This document shows, one piece after another, positions 46,563-54,785 of a DNA stretch of 64,000 nt. Below the pieces are notes generated by a model, which was not told the DNA's origin, ran no database searches, and was given only the letters and a program-made list of their open reading frames with translations. Numbering within the stretch: position 1 is the stretch's first letter; every line of letters begins with the position of its first letter. The position numbers and the translations under genes were made by a program. Source of the DNA: Flagellimonas eckloniae (GTDB lineage: Bacteria; Bacteroidota; Bacteroidia; Flavobacteriales; Flavobacteriaceae); NCBI RefSeq assembly GCF_001413955.1, contig NZ_LCTZ01000002.1:2838501-2902500 (forward strand). The letters run 5' to 3'.

Positions 46563-47561
46563 TTATCGTTCTCCAACCCAATGTGGATAAATGGGAGCTT
46601 GTTTTGAAACTGCATTTAAATCATCCATTTGTTGTGCAGATAATTTCCATTCAACCGAATTTAAATTATCTATAAGTTGTTTTTCGTTTCTAGCTCCAAT
46701 TACAATATTTGAAACCGTTTTGTTTTGAGCTAACCAATTGATAGCAATTTGCGGAATACTTTTTCCTGTTTCATTTGAAATGCCGTCTAGTACATCTACT
46801 ACATTATATAAAAATTCATTTTCAACAGGAGGTGAGCCAATATCTCCTCCAGATTTTATTCTTCCTTCTGAAATAGGTTGATTTCTTCTAATTTTACCAG
46901 TCAATCTTCCCCAACCTAAAGGGCTCCAAACCATTAACCCCATTTCTTGGTCTTTTATAAGGGGCATTAATTCTTGTTCATAATCACGACCAATAAGTGA
47001 ATAATAACCTTGATAGATAACATATTTTTCTAAGTTATGTCGTTCTGAAATAGATAATGATTTCATTAATTGCCAAGAAGCAAAATTTGAACACCCTATA
47101 TACCTTACTTTTCCACTTGAAACTAAAGTGTTTAATGTTTTTAGTGTTTCTTCTATAGGCGTGTTTACATCAAAACCGTGTATAAAGTAAATGTCTACAT
47201 AATCTGTATTTAAACGTTTTAAACTGTCTTCACAAGCTTGAATTATGTGGGAACGGGAAGAACCTTTGTCATTTATTCCACTTCCCATTTCAAACGAGCC
47301 TTTGGTTGAAATAATTGTTTTTTCTCTTTTTCCTTTAATGGCTTTTCCTAAAATTTCTTCGGATGCTCCTTGAGAATAAACATTAGCTGTATCAAAAAAA
47401 TTGACTCCTCTCTCTATACATATGTCTATTAACCTTGATGCTTCTTTTACATCTATCTGACCCCAGCGTTGAAAGAATTCGTTTGTACCTCCAAACGTTC
47501 CTGTGCCTAAGCTTAATAATGGTACTTTTAATCCTGATTTTCCTAAATTTCGATATTCCAT
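46563..47561 (-). CDS. aldo/keto reductase (YajO/Tas-like)
   Basis: 332 residues. The tetrad is visible as Asp/Tyr in FFDTANVYSQGASEE, Lys in IISTKGSF, and His in IYFIHGFD. The NADPH-binding C-terminus has NIVIGARNEKQL. It resembles potassium-channel-beta-like/YajO reductases of small carbonyls. The DNA is visibly more AT-rich than the flanking ars and tetR genes. A CRP-like site and a -7 box TATCTTTT lie upstream (47611-47650), suggesting control by the adjacent Crp/Fnr protein. Confidence 0.9.
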   Translation of the reverse strand: MEYRNLGKSGLKVPLLSLGTGTFGGTNEFFQRWGQIDVKEASRLIDICIERGVNFFDTANVYSQGASEEILGKAIKGKREKTIISTKGSFEMGSGINDKGSSRSHIIQACEDSLKRLNTDYVDIYFIHGFDVNTPIEETLKTLNTLVSSGKVRYIGCSNFASWQLMKSLSISERHNLEKYVIYQGYYSLIGRDYEQELMPLIKDQEMGLMVWSPLGWGRLTGKIRRNQPISEGRIKSGGDIGSPPVENEFLYNVVDVLDGISNETGKSIPQIAINWLAQNKTVSNIVIGARNEKQLIDNLNSVEWKLSAQQMDDLNAVSKQAPIYPHWVGER

Positions 47562-47634
47562 TTGTTATAGTATTTAATACAACAAATTTGAAAGAAAAAA
47601 AGGTGGCTTTAAAAGATAAACCTCACAGATAAAG

Positions 47635-47650
47635 TGTGATGAAAGTCACG
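47635..47650. promoter_or_regulatory. CRP-like site upstream of the AKR gene
   Basis: TGTGA-TGAAAG-TCACG matches the CRP/FNR-type palindrome TGTGA-N6-TCACA at 9 of 10 arm positions. On the minus strand the -7 box TATCTTTT (47618-47611) places the site centre near -35 to -42, a class II activator position. Confidence 0.65.
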
Positions 47651-48217
47651 CTAATTAGTAATTAACCTACTTAAAGTTTCTCTTGAAACTCCAAGATATG
47701 ACGCAATCATTGTCTTTGGGACTCGTTGAATTAGAGATGGATATTGTTTGAGTAAATCTTCGTAACGGTTTTTAGCATTATTACTTATCAAGCATAAAAT
47801 TCTCCTTTGTAATAAGATGTGTTCTTTTGTCGCTTTTTTTCTAAAGAAGGATTCCATTTTATGCAAACTATTACACAATTTTTCTCTGTTTTCCAATGTA
47901 ATAAATAAGCTATTTCCGTCCTCTAGACATTGAATGTTTAATGTCGCTATTGTTTGATTGTTATATGCTTGAGGGTCTGTTATCCAAGAGTTTTCTGTAG
48001 CAAATTGTAAAATATGTTCTTTGTTTTCTTCATTTCTATGAGAGGCTTTTAAAAGTCCATTTAATATAAAAAAGTCATTATTTACAAAATCTCCTTCTTG
48101 TATAAGGAATTGGTGTTTTAAAAATCTTTTCTGACTAAAGTGAGATAGAACAAACTCAAACTCTTCATCTGTCAATGAGATGATTTTTTCTATATGTTCT
48201 CTAAGTATTTTACTCAT
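47651..48217 (-). CDS. Crp/Fnr-family transcriptional regulator
   Basis: 188 residues. The N-terminal cyclic-nucleotide-binding-like jelly roll (about 20-120; QEGDFVNNDFFILNGLLKA) lacks Fnr-type N-terminal cysteines, and I do not see the full cAMP-binding motif. The C-terminal helix-turn-helix ends VSRETLSRLITN, and its R179-E180-x3-R184 pattern equals the CRP residues that read TGTGA. A TGTGA-N6-TCACG site starts immediately after its stop. It is likely the activator of the aldo/keto reductase. The effector is unknown. Confidence 0.88.
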   Translation of the reverse strand: MSKILREHIEKIISLTDEEFEFVLSHFSQKRFLKHQFLIQEGDFVNNDFFILNGLLKASHRNEENKEHILQFATENSWITDPQAYNNQTIATLNIQCLEDGNSLFITLENREKLCNSLHKMESFFRKKATKEHILLQRRILCLISNNAKNRYEDLLKQYPSLIQRVPKTMIASYLGVSRETLSRLITN

Positions 48218-48240
48218 TAATGATTAGGGGATTTTTCAAG

Positions 48241-48297
48241 TTACACACAACGTTTAAGATATCGTTCGTTTAAATGAATGATATCGTCCGATAAGTG
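48241..48297. repeat. right flanking element of the AKR-Crp cassette
   Basis: Read on the minus strand it begins CACTTATCGG and ends ACGTTGTGTGTAA, the same ends as the element at 46416-46557 but facing the other way. Its centre is a 28-bp palindrome (48258-48285, GATATC ends, TTTAAA centre, two G-T pairs). Confidence 0.65.
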
Positions 48298-48431
48298 AAG
48301 TTCGGAGATTTTTGGTTAAGAATCAAGCTGGAATTGATCAATCCATTTTATGATTTAATACAGGGTTTTACCACCATACCCCATTCTACTAGAATTTGGA
48401 ATGTCTTTTATCCTACAAATGATTCCCTTAA

Positions 48432-48449
48432 ACCGACTCGCCGGTCGGT
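48432..48449. promoter_or_regulatory. TetR-type operator, site 2 (tetR upstream)
   Basis: ACCGACTCGCCGGTCGGT; its reverse complement differs from site 1 (39807-39824) at one of 18 positions. It lies 149 bp upstream of the tetR ATG and about 77 bp upstream of the -33 element at 48526. Confidence 0.72.
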
Positions 48450-48525
48450 CTGTTTTTTTGGTTACCCGTTTTTAGGTTCGTTTTTTACTTTTCACCGATT
48501 TTTCTTACAGCTACATCCTCATTTC

Positions 48526-48556
48526 TTTTGGTTGGGGCAAATCTGCAGAATCTTTG
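48526..48556 (+). promoter_or_regulatory. probable tetR promoter
   Basis: TTTTG (48526-48530), an 18-bp spacer, then AATCTTTG (48549-48556; one mismatch to TAnnTTTG). The leader to ATG 48598 would be about 35 nt. Confidence 0.5.
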
Positions 48557-48597
48557 TAACAGACTTAACGGTCTATTTAACCCAAAACCCAAATCTT

Positions 48598-49215
48598 ATG
48601 GAAAAGAACCTAAAAAAACGCGAAACCATTCACCGTTTGTGTGCCAAAGGCCTTGAAATCTTTCATGAAAAAGGCTATTACAATACCAGTTTAGATGATA
48701 TTCTTAAAGAACTGGAGCTATCCAAAGGTGCATTTTACCATCACTTTAAATCCAAGGAGGACTACTTTATAAGTATTATACAGAACCTTGTTGTCCAAAA
48801 AGTGTATGCCCTGTTGGTGGAACCCTTGAATACGCAAGAAAATCCATTGCCCGCTATTTTGGATACCTTACAAAATGCATTGGAGCCTGGAAAACGCAAT
48901 GAAATGGCCTATGGTTTTATGCTCAATGACTTTTTGACCGAGTTCAACAAACGGAATGAGGAAATCAGTACGTATTTAAAAGATATCATTAAGGTATGGG
49001 AGGTCAATTTGGTTTCCGTGTTGAAACGTGGAAAATTGGATGGCCATATTGCCCGACATATTGATTGTGAAGGTGTGGCTACTTATATCATTGCTTCCTA
49101 TTTGGGAATTCGCTCCTTATTGATGGATAGTACGAACAGACAATTAAAATATCAATACATTCAGCAATTAAAGCACTATTTCAGTTCAATTTCTGAACGC
49201 CAAACCGTGGCTTAA
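48598..49215 (+). CDS. TetR/AcrR-family regulator, likely controller of the arsenosugar cluster
   Basis: 205 residues from ATG 48598. The N-terminal TetR helix-turn-helix (about 12-58; IFHEKGYYNTSLDDILKEL then SKGAFYHHFKSKEDYF) is textbook. The C-terminal ligand domain (about 75-200) is helical with a single Cys (HIDCEGVATYI), so a three-Cys arsenite site as in ArsR is not visible; an organic ligand is more likely. The shared palindromes point to autoregulation plus control of the ars genes (inference). Its stop overlaps the convergent GT9 gene. Confidence 0.88.
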   Translation: MEKNLKKRETIHRLCAKGLEIFHEKGYYNTSLDDILKELELSKGAFYHHFKSKEDYFISIIQNLVVQKVYALLVEPLNTQENPLPAILDTLQNALEPGKRNEMAYGFMLNDFLTEFNKRNEEISTYLKDIIKVWEVNLVSVLKRGKLDGHIARHIDCEGVATYIIASYLGIRSLLMDSTNRQLKYQYIQQLKHYFSSISERQTVA

Positions 49216-50261
49216 TTATCCAAAATGCCCAAAAGTTTATCCACTACCTGTTGTGGTGCAATGGACTCCATTGCAGATTCATATCCCTTGGGAACTTTGT
49301 TCCCATATACTGAAGTGGGAATCAAAGGGTAACGTTCTCGATCAGCCAACAAAGCATTATCCATAGGTTGGTTAAACGGATAAAACCCAGCATACGGATG
49401 GGTAACTCCCCATATAGTAATCACAGGAATACCATAATTTGCGGCCAGATGGGCATTGCCACTATCCATGGAGAGCATTACGTCCAAGTTGGAAATTAAA
49501 TCCAACTCTTCAGATAGATTAAGCTTTCCAGCCATAGTAAGCGTGTGCATAAATTCATTTTCAAAAGCCTGTAACTGCTTTATTTCAGAATCCCCACCAC
49601 CAAAAAATAATATTTTATACTTATTGGTATTGTTTAGGTTTTTTATAACCTCTTTCATTAGTTGGATGGGATACATTTTTCCCTCATGAGCTGCAAAAGG
49701 GGCAATGCCCACCCACTTTTTTGTGTCTTGTTGTACAGCTTTCAACACTTTTTCAGAAAGTGGTCGGCGTTGCAGTAATTTCGTGTTGGATAACTGAATA
49801 GCATAGCCTAGACTCTCAAATACATCCGCGTAACGTTGATGCGTGCTTTTTAGTTGCTGAAACGCTTTGTTTTTGGCACATGTTAATGCTTTTTTCTCCG
49901 CACGTCCCTTATCAATTTGGGCAAAGGGTGTTTTGCCCAATGCAAAATACTTTTGAAGAATCCGACTCCGAAGTACATTGTGTAAGTCCGCTACACCGTC
50001 AATTTGAAGTTTTTTAAGTTCTTGGTATAGCCTCCAAAGTCCAACTAAACCTTTGTGTCTTTTTTTAATATCCGCCTCGTAAACTGACACATTTTCAAGG
50101 TCAGAAAAAATCGGAACAAACAGCTTTTTAGTTACTACGGTAATCTTAAGTTGTGGATATTTGGTGGTCAATCCCCGCAAGATTGGAACTGTCATGGCAA
50201 CATCTCCCATTGCTGAGAGCCTAATGACCAGGATATGGGCTTCTTTACCCTTTTTGTCCAC
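49212..50261 (-). CDS. glycosyltransferase family 9 (heptosyltransferase-like)
   Basis: 349 residues, GT-B fold. The N-terminus ILVIRLSAMGDVAMTVPIL and the C-terminal DVMLSMDSGNAHLAANYGIP with ITIWGVTHP are the ADP-heptose:LPS heptosyltransferase signature. It would add a sugar to the lipid A core on the cytoplasmic face. The start is GTG 50261, overlapping the DUF4254 gene end by 17 bases. Confidence 0.9.
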   Translation of the reverse strand: MDKKGKEAHILVIRLSAMGDVAMTVPILRGLTTKYPQLKITVVTKKLFVPIFSDLENVSVYEADIKKRHKGLVGLWRLYQELKKLQIDGVADLHNVLRSRILQKYFALGKTPFAQIDKGRAEKKALTCAKNKAFQQLKSTHQRYADVFESLGYAIQLSNTKLLQRRPLSEKVLKAVQQDTKKWVGIAPFAAHEGKMYPIQLMKEVIKNLNNTNKYKILFFGGGDSEIKQLQAFENEFMHTLTMAGKLNLSEELDLISNLDVMLSMDSGNAHLAANYGIPVITIWGVTHPYAGFYPFNQPMDNALLADRERYPLIPTSVYGNKVPKGYESAMESIAPQQVVDKLLGILDN

Positions 50262-50850
50262 GCAGCACAGGATTTAGTTCATCGTCATTGTACATTTTCA
50301 TCTGTTTGTAGACTTTCATGTATTTGTTTCCTGCCTCTATATCTGCCAATAATTGGTCAATCGCTGTGGAAAGGTCTTCCTTTTGTTCCAAGAGTACGGC
50401 CAACTTATCACTACACTTGGCAATATGTTCAGGAGAAGCATCCGTTCTGTTTGCCTCTTCCTGCATGTGATAAATTTTCAAGGCCAAAATAGAAAATCGG
50501 TCAATGGCCCAAGCTGGACTTTCCGTATTAATTGTTGCCCCTTTTTTTATCTCAACGGATTGGTATTTGTTTAAAAAATAACTATCGATATATTCCACCA
50601 AATCGGTCCTGTCTTGGTTGCTGGCGTCTATTTTTCGTTTTAAATCCAAAGCATCCAACGGATTGATATCCGGGTCTCTTATAATGTCCTCATAATGCCA
50701 TTGTACGGTATCAATCCAATTCTTTCTGTAAAGTAAATGCTCTATTTGATCTTTAGGGTATGGATTTGTAAATTCCTGATATACATCATCTACAATGTGA
50801 TAGGTATTTATGCTTTCTTCAAAAATAGTGTAGGCGTGTGCACTAAACAT
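50245..50850 (-). CDS. DUF4254 protein
   Basis: 201 residues from ATG 50850 (a TTG two codons upstream is possible). It is mostly helical, with HYEDIIRDPDINPLDALDLKRKID and SPAWAIDRFSILALKIYHM, the DUF4254 pattern. Members sit beside GT9 genes in Bacteroidota, so a role in LPS core synthesis is inferred from context only. Confidence 0.87.
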   Translation of the reverse strand: MFSAHAYTIFEESINTYHIVDDVYQEFTNPYPKDQIEHLLYRKNWIDTVQWHYEDIIRDPDINPLDALDLKRKIDASNQDRTDLVEYIDSYFLNKYQSVEIKKGATINTESPAWAIDRFSILALKIYHMQEEANRTDASPEHIAKCSDKLAVLLEQKEDLSTAIDQLLADIEAGNKYMKVYKQMKMYNDDELNPVLRGQKG

Positions 50851-50888
50851 GGGCAAATTAATTTATAGCAAAGATATTGCTTTATGCC

Positions 50889-51821
50889 TTATTTGCTGAT
50901 TTCTAAGAGAAAAACCAAAATGGGAATGAAAATTAGTGTTCCAAAGGCCAATTCCCTTAATCGCGTCTTCCGAATAGTCTCCAAATAATTGGTCAAAAAA
51001 ACAGCAACAGGGAAAAATGTGATCAAAATGGGGGATGCCCCTTTTGGTTTGAAAATTGATACTATCACCCCTACAATAAAAAATAAAAAAACGATTCGCA
51101 ACACTACCAGTTTACCTCCTCCCTTTTGTCGCAATCGCAGGAATACAACCAGCATTAAAATGAGCATCAATAAAGCATAAACTATTAGCTTATTGTTTGC
51201 ATACTCGCTGAAAAAACCACTGTTAATCGTATCAATTGAAAACGTATAGTGTTCTGCAAAAAAGGAGAGATTATCTGTGGTTTTTAAAATGGTAAATGTC
51301 AAAATAAAAACCGTAAATAGTCCCAAAAGTGGAACAAGCCAATTTTTGACCGTTTTTCTATCATATACATTGATCACCAAAAAAATTAGTGCCAAATAGA
51401 GCAATGCCCAATCGTAAAACAAGCTGGCAATACCTATCAAAAAAGAGGCATCAAATAGTCTGTGTTTTACATTCCTAAGGGAACGAATTGATAACAATCG
51501 CCAAGCCATCAACAGTAGAAAAAAATTACAGAAAATTGCATTCTTGTCTTCTATAGTATCAGAAAACGCAACTATGAGAAATACAAAGAACAACATGGCA
51601 TACGAGCTAAAGTCTGTTACCTTTTCTGCTCGTACAATATAGTTAATGATAAAAATGGTAAAGAGCAATACCCCAATAGTTAGAACCTCAAGAGGTATGG
51701 TATCTAGTATTACTTCCTTATTTTGAATAAAAAAATGAAAAAAACTATAGAAAAGAAACAAAAAAACAGATAGGACAATGTAGTTAATGGGTTTTGTTTT
51801 TCCGAAAAAACTTGAAATCAT
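50889..51821 (-). CDS. DUF6427-like membrane protein
   Basis: 310 residues with about nine hydrophobic segments and short loops. The opening MISSFFGKTKPINYIVLSVF and the RLLSIRSLRNVKHRLFDASFLIG segment match what I recall of the flavobacterial DUF6427 family. The function is unknown. It is divergent from the DUF6341 gene and precedes the DUF4254 gene in the same direction. Confidence 0.78.
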   Translation of the reverse strand: MISSFFGKTKPINYIVLSVFLFLFYSFFHFFIQNKEVILDTIPLEVLTIGVLLFTIFIINYIVRAEKVTDFSSYAMLFFVFLIVAFSDTIEDKNAIFCNFFLLLMAWRLLSIRSLRNVKHRLFDASFLIGIASLFYDWALLYLALIFLVINVYDRKTVKNWLVPLLGLFTVFILTFTILKTTDNLSFFAEHYTFSIDTINSGFFSEYANNKLIVYALLMLILMLVVFLRLRQKGGGKLVVLRIVFLFFIVGVIVSIFKPKGASPILITFFPVAVFLTNYLETIRKTRLRELAFGTLIFIPILVFLLEISK

Positions 51822-51842
51822 GCTGTTCTTTTGCTACTTTTG
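51812..51842 (+). promoter_or_regulatory. promoter of the DUF6341 gene
   Basis: TTG (51812-51814), a 20-bp spacer and a perfect -7 box TACTTTTG (51835-51842); the ATG is at 51862. It is one of the clearest Bacteroidota promoters in the window. Confidence 0.75.
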
Positions 51843-51861
51843 CAACGTAAATATAGCTAAG

Positions 51862-52083
51862 ATGAGCAAGTTTTTTTATGGCATTGAAGACTTATTTGTA
51901 AACGTCCTTTTTGCGCCTTACGATTTTTTCCGTTTTATGGGAAACTGGTGGGGCTCCAATACGATTAATTGGATGTTCTTTGTAATTGGTTTTGTTGCAA
52001 TGATTTATTGGATGAATCAGTTAAAAATTTTCAATGACAATGGTGAGGAGGACAAAAGCATTTCCTCGCACTCTTATCTATAA
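51862..52083 (+). CDS. DUF6341-like small membrane protein
   Basis: 73 residues from ATG 51862; the frame is open further upstream, but that start would precede the promoter. One strong membrane helix (about 36-55; WMFFVIGFVAMIYWMNQL) follows FYGIEDLFVNVLFAPYDFFR. It is a short, conserved flavobacterial family of unknown function. Its last six bases overlap the end of the convergent purD fragment, so this junction looks like the native purD neighbour. Confidence 0.8.
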   Translation: MSKFFYGIEDLFVNVLFAPYDFFRFMGNWWGSNTINWMFFVIGFVAMIYWMNQLKIFNDNGEEDKSISSHSYL

Positions 52084-53253
52084 ATCGAATCCCAAATCCT
52101 TTCTGTAGTACATTCCTTCAAAATGTAGTTTTTCCATGTTTTGATAGGATTTTTGGAGTGCTTCTCTAAAGTCTTTTCCATAGGATGTGATTGCAATTAC
52201 CCGACCTCCGTTGGTTACCACTTTGCCATCTGATAATTTTGTCCCTGCGTGAAATACCAAAGAGTCGGCAATGCTATCTATTCCAGTGATTTCCTTTCCT
52301 TTTTCATAAGCCTCTGGATATCCCCCTGAAACGGCCATAACAGTTGTTGCAGCTCTTTGATCTATTTCCAAATCGATTTCATCAAGCTTTCCTTCGGCAG
52401 TAGCAACCAATAAATCGACCAAGTCATTCTTTATACGAGGCATAACAACTTCTGTCTCTGGATCCCCCATGCGTACATTGTACTCAATTACCTTAGGTTT
52501 ATCCCCAACTTTGATCAATCCAATAAAAATGAATCCTTTATAAGGTAGATTATCCTTTTTAAGCCCTTCAACAGTAGGTTTTACAATTTGCTGCTCGATC
52601 TTTTGCATTAAGATGTCATCTGCAAAGGGAACCGGGGAAATGGCTCCCATTCCACCTGTATTTAGTCCGGTGTCTCCTTCACCAATACGTTTGTAGTCTT
52701 TTGCCGTTGGAAGAATTTTGTAATTGGATCCATCCGTCAACACAAAGCAACTCAACTCTATCCCATCCAAAAACTCCTCAATGACCACAGTGGCGCTGGC
52801 ATCGCCAAACTTGGAATCCAACAGCATCGCCTTAAGTTCCGCCTTGGCCTCATCCAAATCCTGAAGAATCAAAACACCTTTTCCCGCGGCAAGACCATCT
52901 GCTTTGAGCACATAAGGTGGTTGTAGGGTCTCTAAAAAGGCATGGCCTTCCTGCAAGTTTTCTGAAGTAAAACTCTGATAGGCTGCTGTTGGAATAGCAT
53001 GACGCATCATGAACTCCTTGGCAAACTCTTTACTGCCTTCTAATGCAGCTGCAGCTTTTTCGGGGCCTATTACGGAAACATTTTTTAGTTCAGCATCATT
53101 TAAGAAAAAATCGTGAACTCCATTCACAAGAGGGTCTTCAGGCCCCACTACTACCAAGGTGATTTTTTCTGCTACGACCAAGGCTTTAATGCCTTTAAAG
53201 TCATTAACGCCAATTGACACATTTTTAGCAACGCCAGAGGTACCGGCATTACC
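52077..53253. repeat. 1177-bp direct repeat, copy 1 (within truncated purD)
   Basis: The sequence from 52077 to 53253 matches 62684-63860 with no difference in the stretches I compared; offset 10,607 bp, same orientation. Outside, position 52076 (A) differs from 62683 (G), and 53254 (A) from 63861 (C), so the ends are sharp. The encoded proteins are identical over the shared part. Confidence 0.95.
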
Positions 53254-53274
53254 AACAATGTACAAGATTATCAA
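52078..53274 (-). pseudogene. purD: purD fragment lacking its 5' end
   Basis: The frame encodes residues from GNAGTSGV to the normal C-terminus DLGFDL, identical to the complete copy at 62685. The first 33 or so residues, including GSGGREHAIA of the N-terminal phosphoribosylamine-binding domain, are replaced by seven unrelated codons from a possible TTG at 53274. The promoter is also gone. It probably makes no working glycinamide ribonucleotide synthetase. Its 3' end overlaps the DUF6341 gene as expected of the original locus. Confidence 0.88.
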
Positions 53275-53467
53275 ATCCTTTTACCCTCAGAAGCGCGGAG
53301 GTTTAGCTTTGGTGAGAGATCAGTCTTTCTGATTAATTCAAGGGGATTTGACTGACGTCCCCCTTCGAAATAAATTAGGGATAGAACAAATTTTCCATAA
53401 CAAAGGAATCCTATCTAAAACCTTAAGAATTAAACCTACAAATACTTTAAAAATGAGATTAAGAAAT

Positions 53468-53821
53468 TTAATCCAGCGCTATTCCAAAATATACAAATTC
53501 CAAATCACTTTTTCCCTTATTGATTAACTCATGTTGAGATTTGGCAGGTATTCTAAGAAAAGTTCCTGGTTTTAAAGTTATTTCTTCTCCATTAACTTTA
53601 TAAATACCAGTTCCTCTAATAAAATAAAAGAACTCATCCATTGTTTGATGGGCGTGAAGTTCGCAAATTTCGCCAGGAGCAAACATACCATGGGCAAATT
53701 GGGTTAATTTGAAATCTGTATTTTTATTCTTTATGAATACCCTTTTTAACCCAGAAAGGTGAGCTGTGGGCTCACCTTTCATGTTTTCAAGGTACTCAAA
53801 TAACTTCTCCTGAGTTGACAA
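53468..53821 (-). CDS. cupin-domain protein
   Basis: 117 residues, a single cupin barrel. Motif 1 is GEICELHAHQTMDEFFYFIRG in essence (HxH, then Glu), and motif 2 is PGTFLRIPAKSQHELIN. Metal ligands His-His-Glu and His are in place. In such loci cupins act as sugar epimerases, isomerases or binding proteins; the exact reaction is not clear. The start is TTG 53821, overlapping the epimerase gene by 26 bases. It is the last gene of the polysaccharide run before the purD fragment. Confidence 0.83.
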   Translation of the reverse strand: MSTQEKLFEYLENMKGEPTAHLSGLKRVFIKNKNTDFKLTQFAHGMFAPGEICELHAHQTMDEFFYFIRGTGIYKVNGEEITLKPGTFLRIPAKSQHELINKGKSDLEFVYFGIALD

Positions 53822-54785
53822 GACTTTTATTTTTTACCTGTTCTGAAATCCATTTGTATGTAATCTCGGTACTCTCCCTTAAACTCATAGATGGTTCCCA
53901 ACCCAGTTTTTCCCTAATCAATGCATTATCAGAATTTCTACCGGCCACTCCTGTCGGGCCATCAATGTTTTTAATGGTAATGTTTTTTCCAGAGATATTG
54001 ATTATCATTTTGGCATAGTCATTGATCGATATCATCTCTTCCGAACCAATATTTACGGGTCCTATGAAATCAGATTCCATAAGCTTTCTCACTCCTTCTA
54101 CACATTCATCTACCAATAGAAATGAACGTGTCTGTTTACCATCTCCCCAAACTTCGATATGTCCATTGTTTTCTATTTCTGCAACTTTTCTACAAAGTGC
54201 AGCAGGAGCTTTTTCCCTTCCTCCATCCCACGTACCTTCAGGGCCAAAGATATTATGGAAACGGGCAATCCTTACATCTATTCCGTGATTTCTGTGATAA
54301 GTTAAATACAAACGCTCACTAAAAAGCTTTTCCCAACCATATTCACTATCAGGTGCGGCAGGATAAGCTGAATCTTCTGAACATTTGGGATTGTCAGGGT
54401 TCATTTGATTGTACTCGGGGTACATGCATGCCGATGAAGAGTAGAAAATTTTCTTAACTTTTTTGTTTTTTACCTCTTCTAAAACGTTAAGGTTGCATAA
54501 AGCTGAATTGTGCATAATATCGGCATCATTATCCCCTGTAAATACAAACCCTGCTCCACCCATATCGGCAGCAAGTTGGTATACCTCATCCAAATCATCT
54601 GTCACCACTTGTTTGACAATATTAATATCTCTAAGGTCTCCTACAATAGATTCGTCTGCATTGCTGTTTCCATACTCATTTTTCTTTAGGTCAACCCCTC
54701 GTACCCAATATCCTTCTTTTTTCAAACGGTTTACCAGATGTCCCCCTATAAATCCACCTGACCCGCATACTAAAGCTTTTTTCAT
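53796..54785 (-). CDS. NAD-dependent epimerase resembling GDP-mannose 3,5-epimerase
   Basis: 329 residues, extended SDR. The NAD motif is GSGGFIGG (8-15); the catalytic set is Ser in SSSAC (116-120), Cys120, Tyr149 and Lys153. The stretches LAADMGGAGF, FGPEGTWDGGREKAPAA and GDGKQTRSFLLVDECVEGV are close to those of plant GDP-mannose 3',5'-epimerase, which makes GDP-L-galactose and GDP-L-gulose. Reaction assignment rests on these motifs. It overlaps the WecB-type gene by four bases. Confidence 0.85.
   Translation of the reverse strand: MKKALVCGSGGFIGGHLVNRLKKEGYWVRGVDLKKNEYGNSNADESIVGDLRDINIVKQVVTDDLDEVYQLAADMGGAGFVFTGDNDADIMHNSALCNLNVLEEVKNKKVKKIFYSSSACMYPEYNQMNPDNPKCSEDSAYPAAPDSEYGWEKLFSERLYLTYHRNHGIDVRIARFHNIFGPEGTWDGGREKAPAALCRKVAEIENNGHIEVWGDGKQTRSFLLVDECVEGVRKLMESDFIGPVNIGSEEMISINDYAKMIINISGKNITIKNIDGPTGVAGRNSDNALIREKLGWEPSMSLRESTEITYKWISEQVKNKSLVNSGEVI

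Larger units (their letters stand above)
48218..48597. other. regulatory gap between crp-like and tetR genes
   Basis: About 380 bp. It holds the right cassette element (48241-48297), the TetR-type operator site 2 (48432-48449) and a promoter (48526-48556). The tetR frame happens to be open back to GTG 48295, but that extension has no resemblance to TetR proteins and is taken as noncoding. Confidence 0.6.

Noticed and set aside
46416-48297. Integron gene cassette with attC sites flanking the AKR and Crp/Fnr genes
   Set aside because: Element lengths (142 and 57 bp) and variable palindromic centres are reminiscent of attC, but the ends do not fit GTTRRRY/RYYYAAC, the two ends of each element are not complementary to each other, and the elements are inverted rather than direct.
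48295-48597. N-terminal extension of the TetR protein from GTG 48295
   Set aside because: The frame is open, but the extension is unlike any TetR N-terminus, would cover the operator and promoter, and starts within the cassette flank.
52078-53274. Second functional purD started at TTG 53274
   Set aside because: The first 33 or so residues of the enzyme, including the GSGGREHA loop, are missing and replaced by unrelated codons; the promoter is gone.
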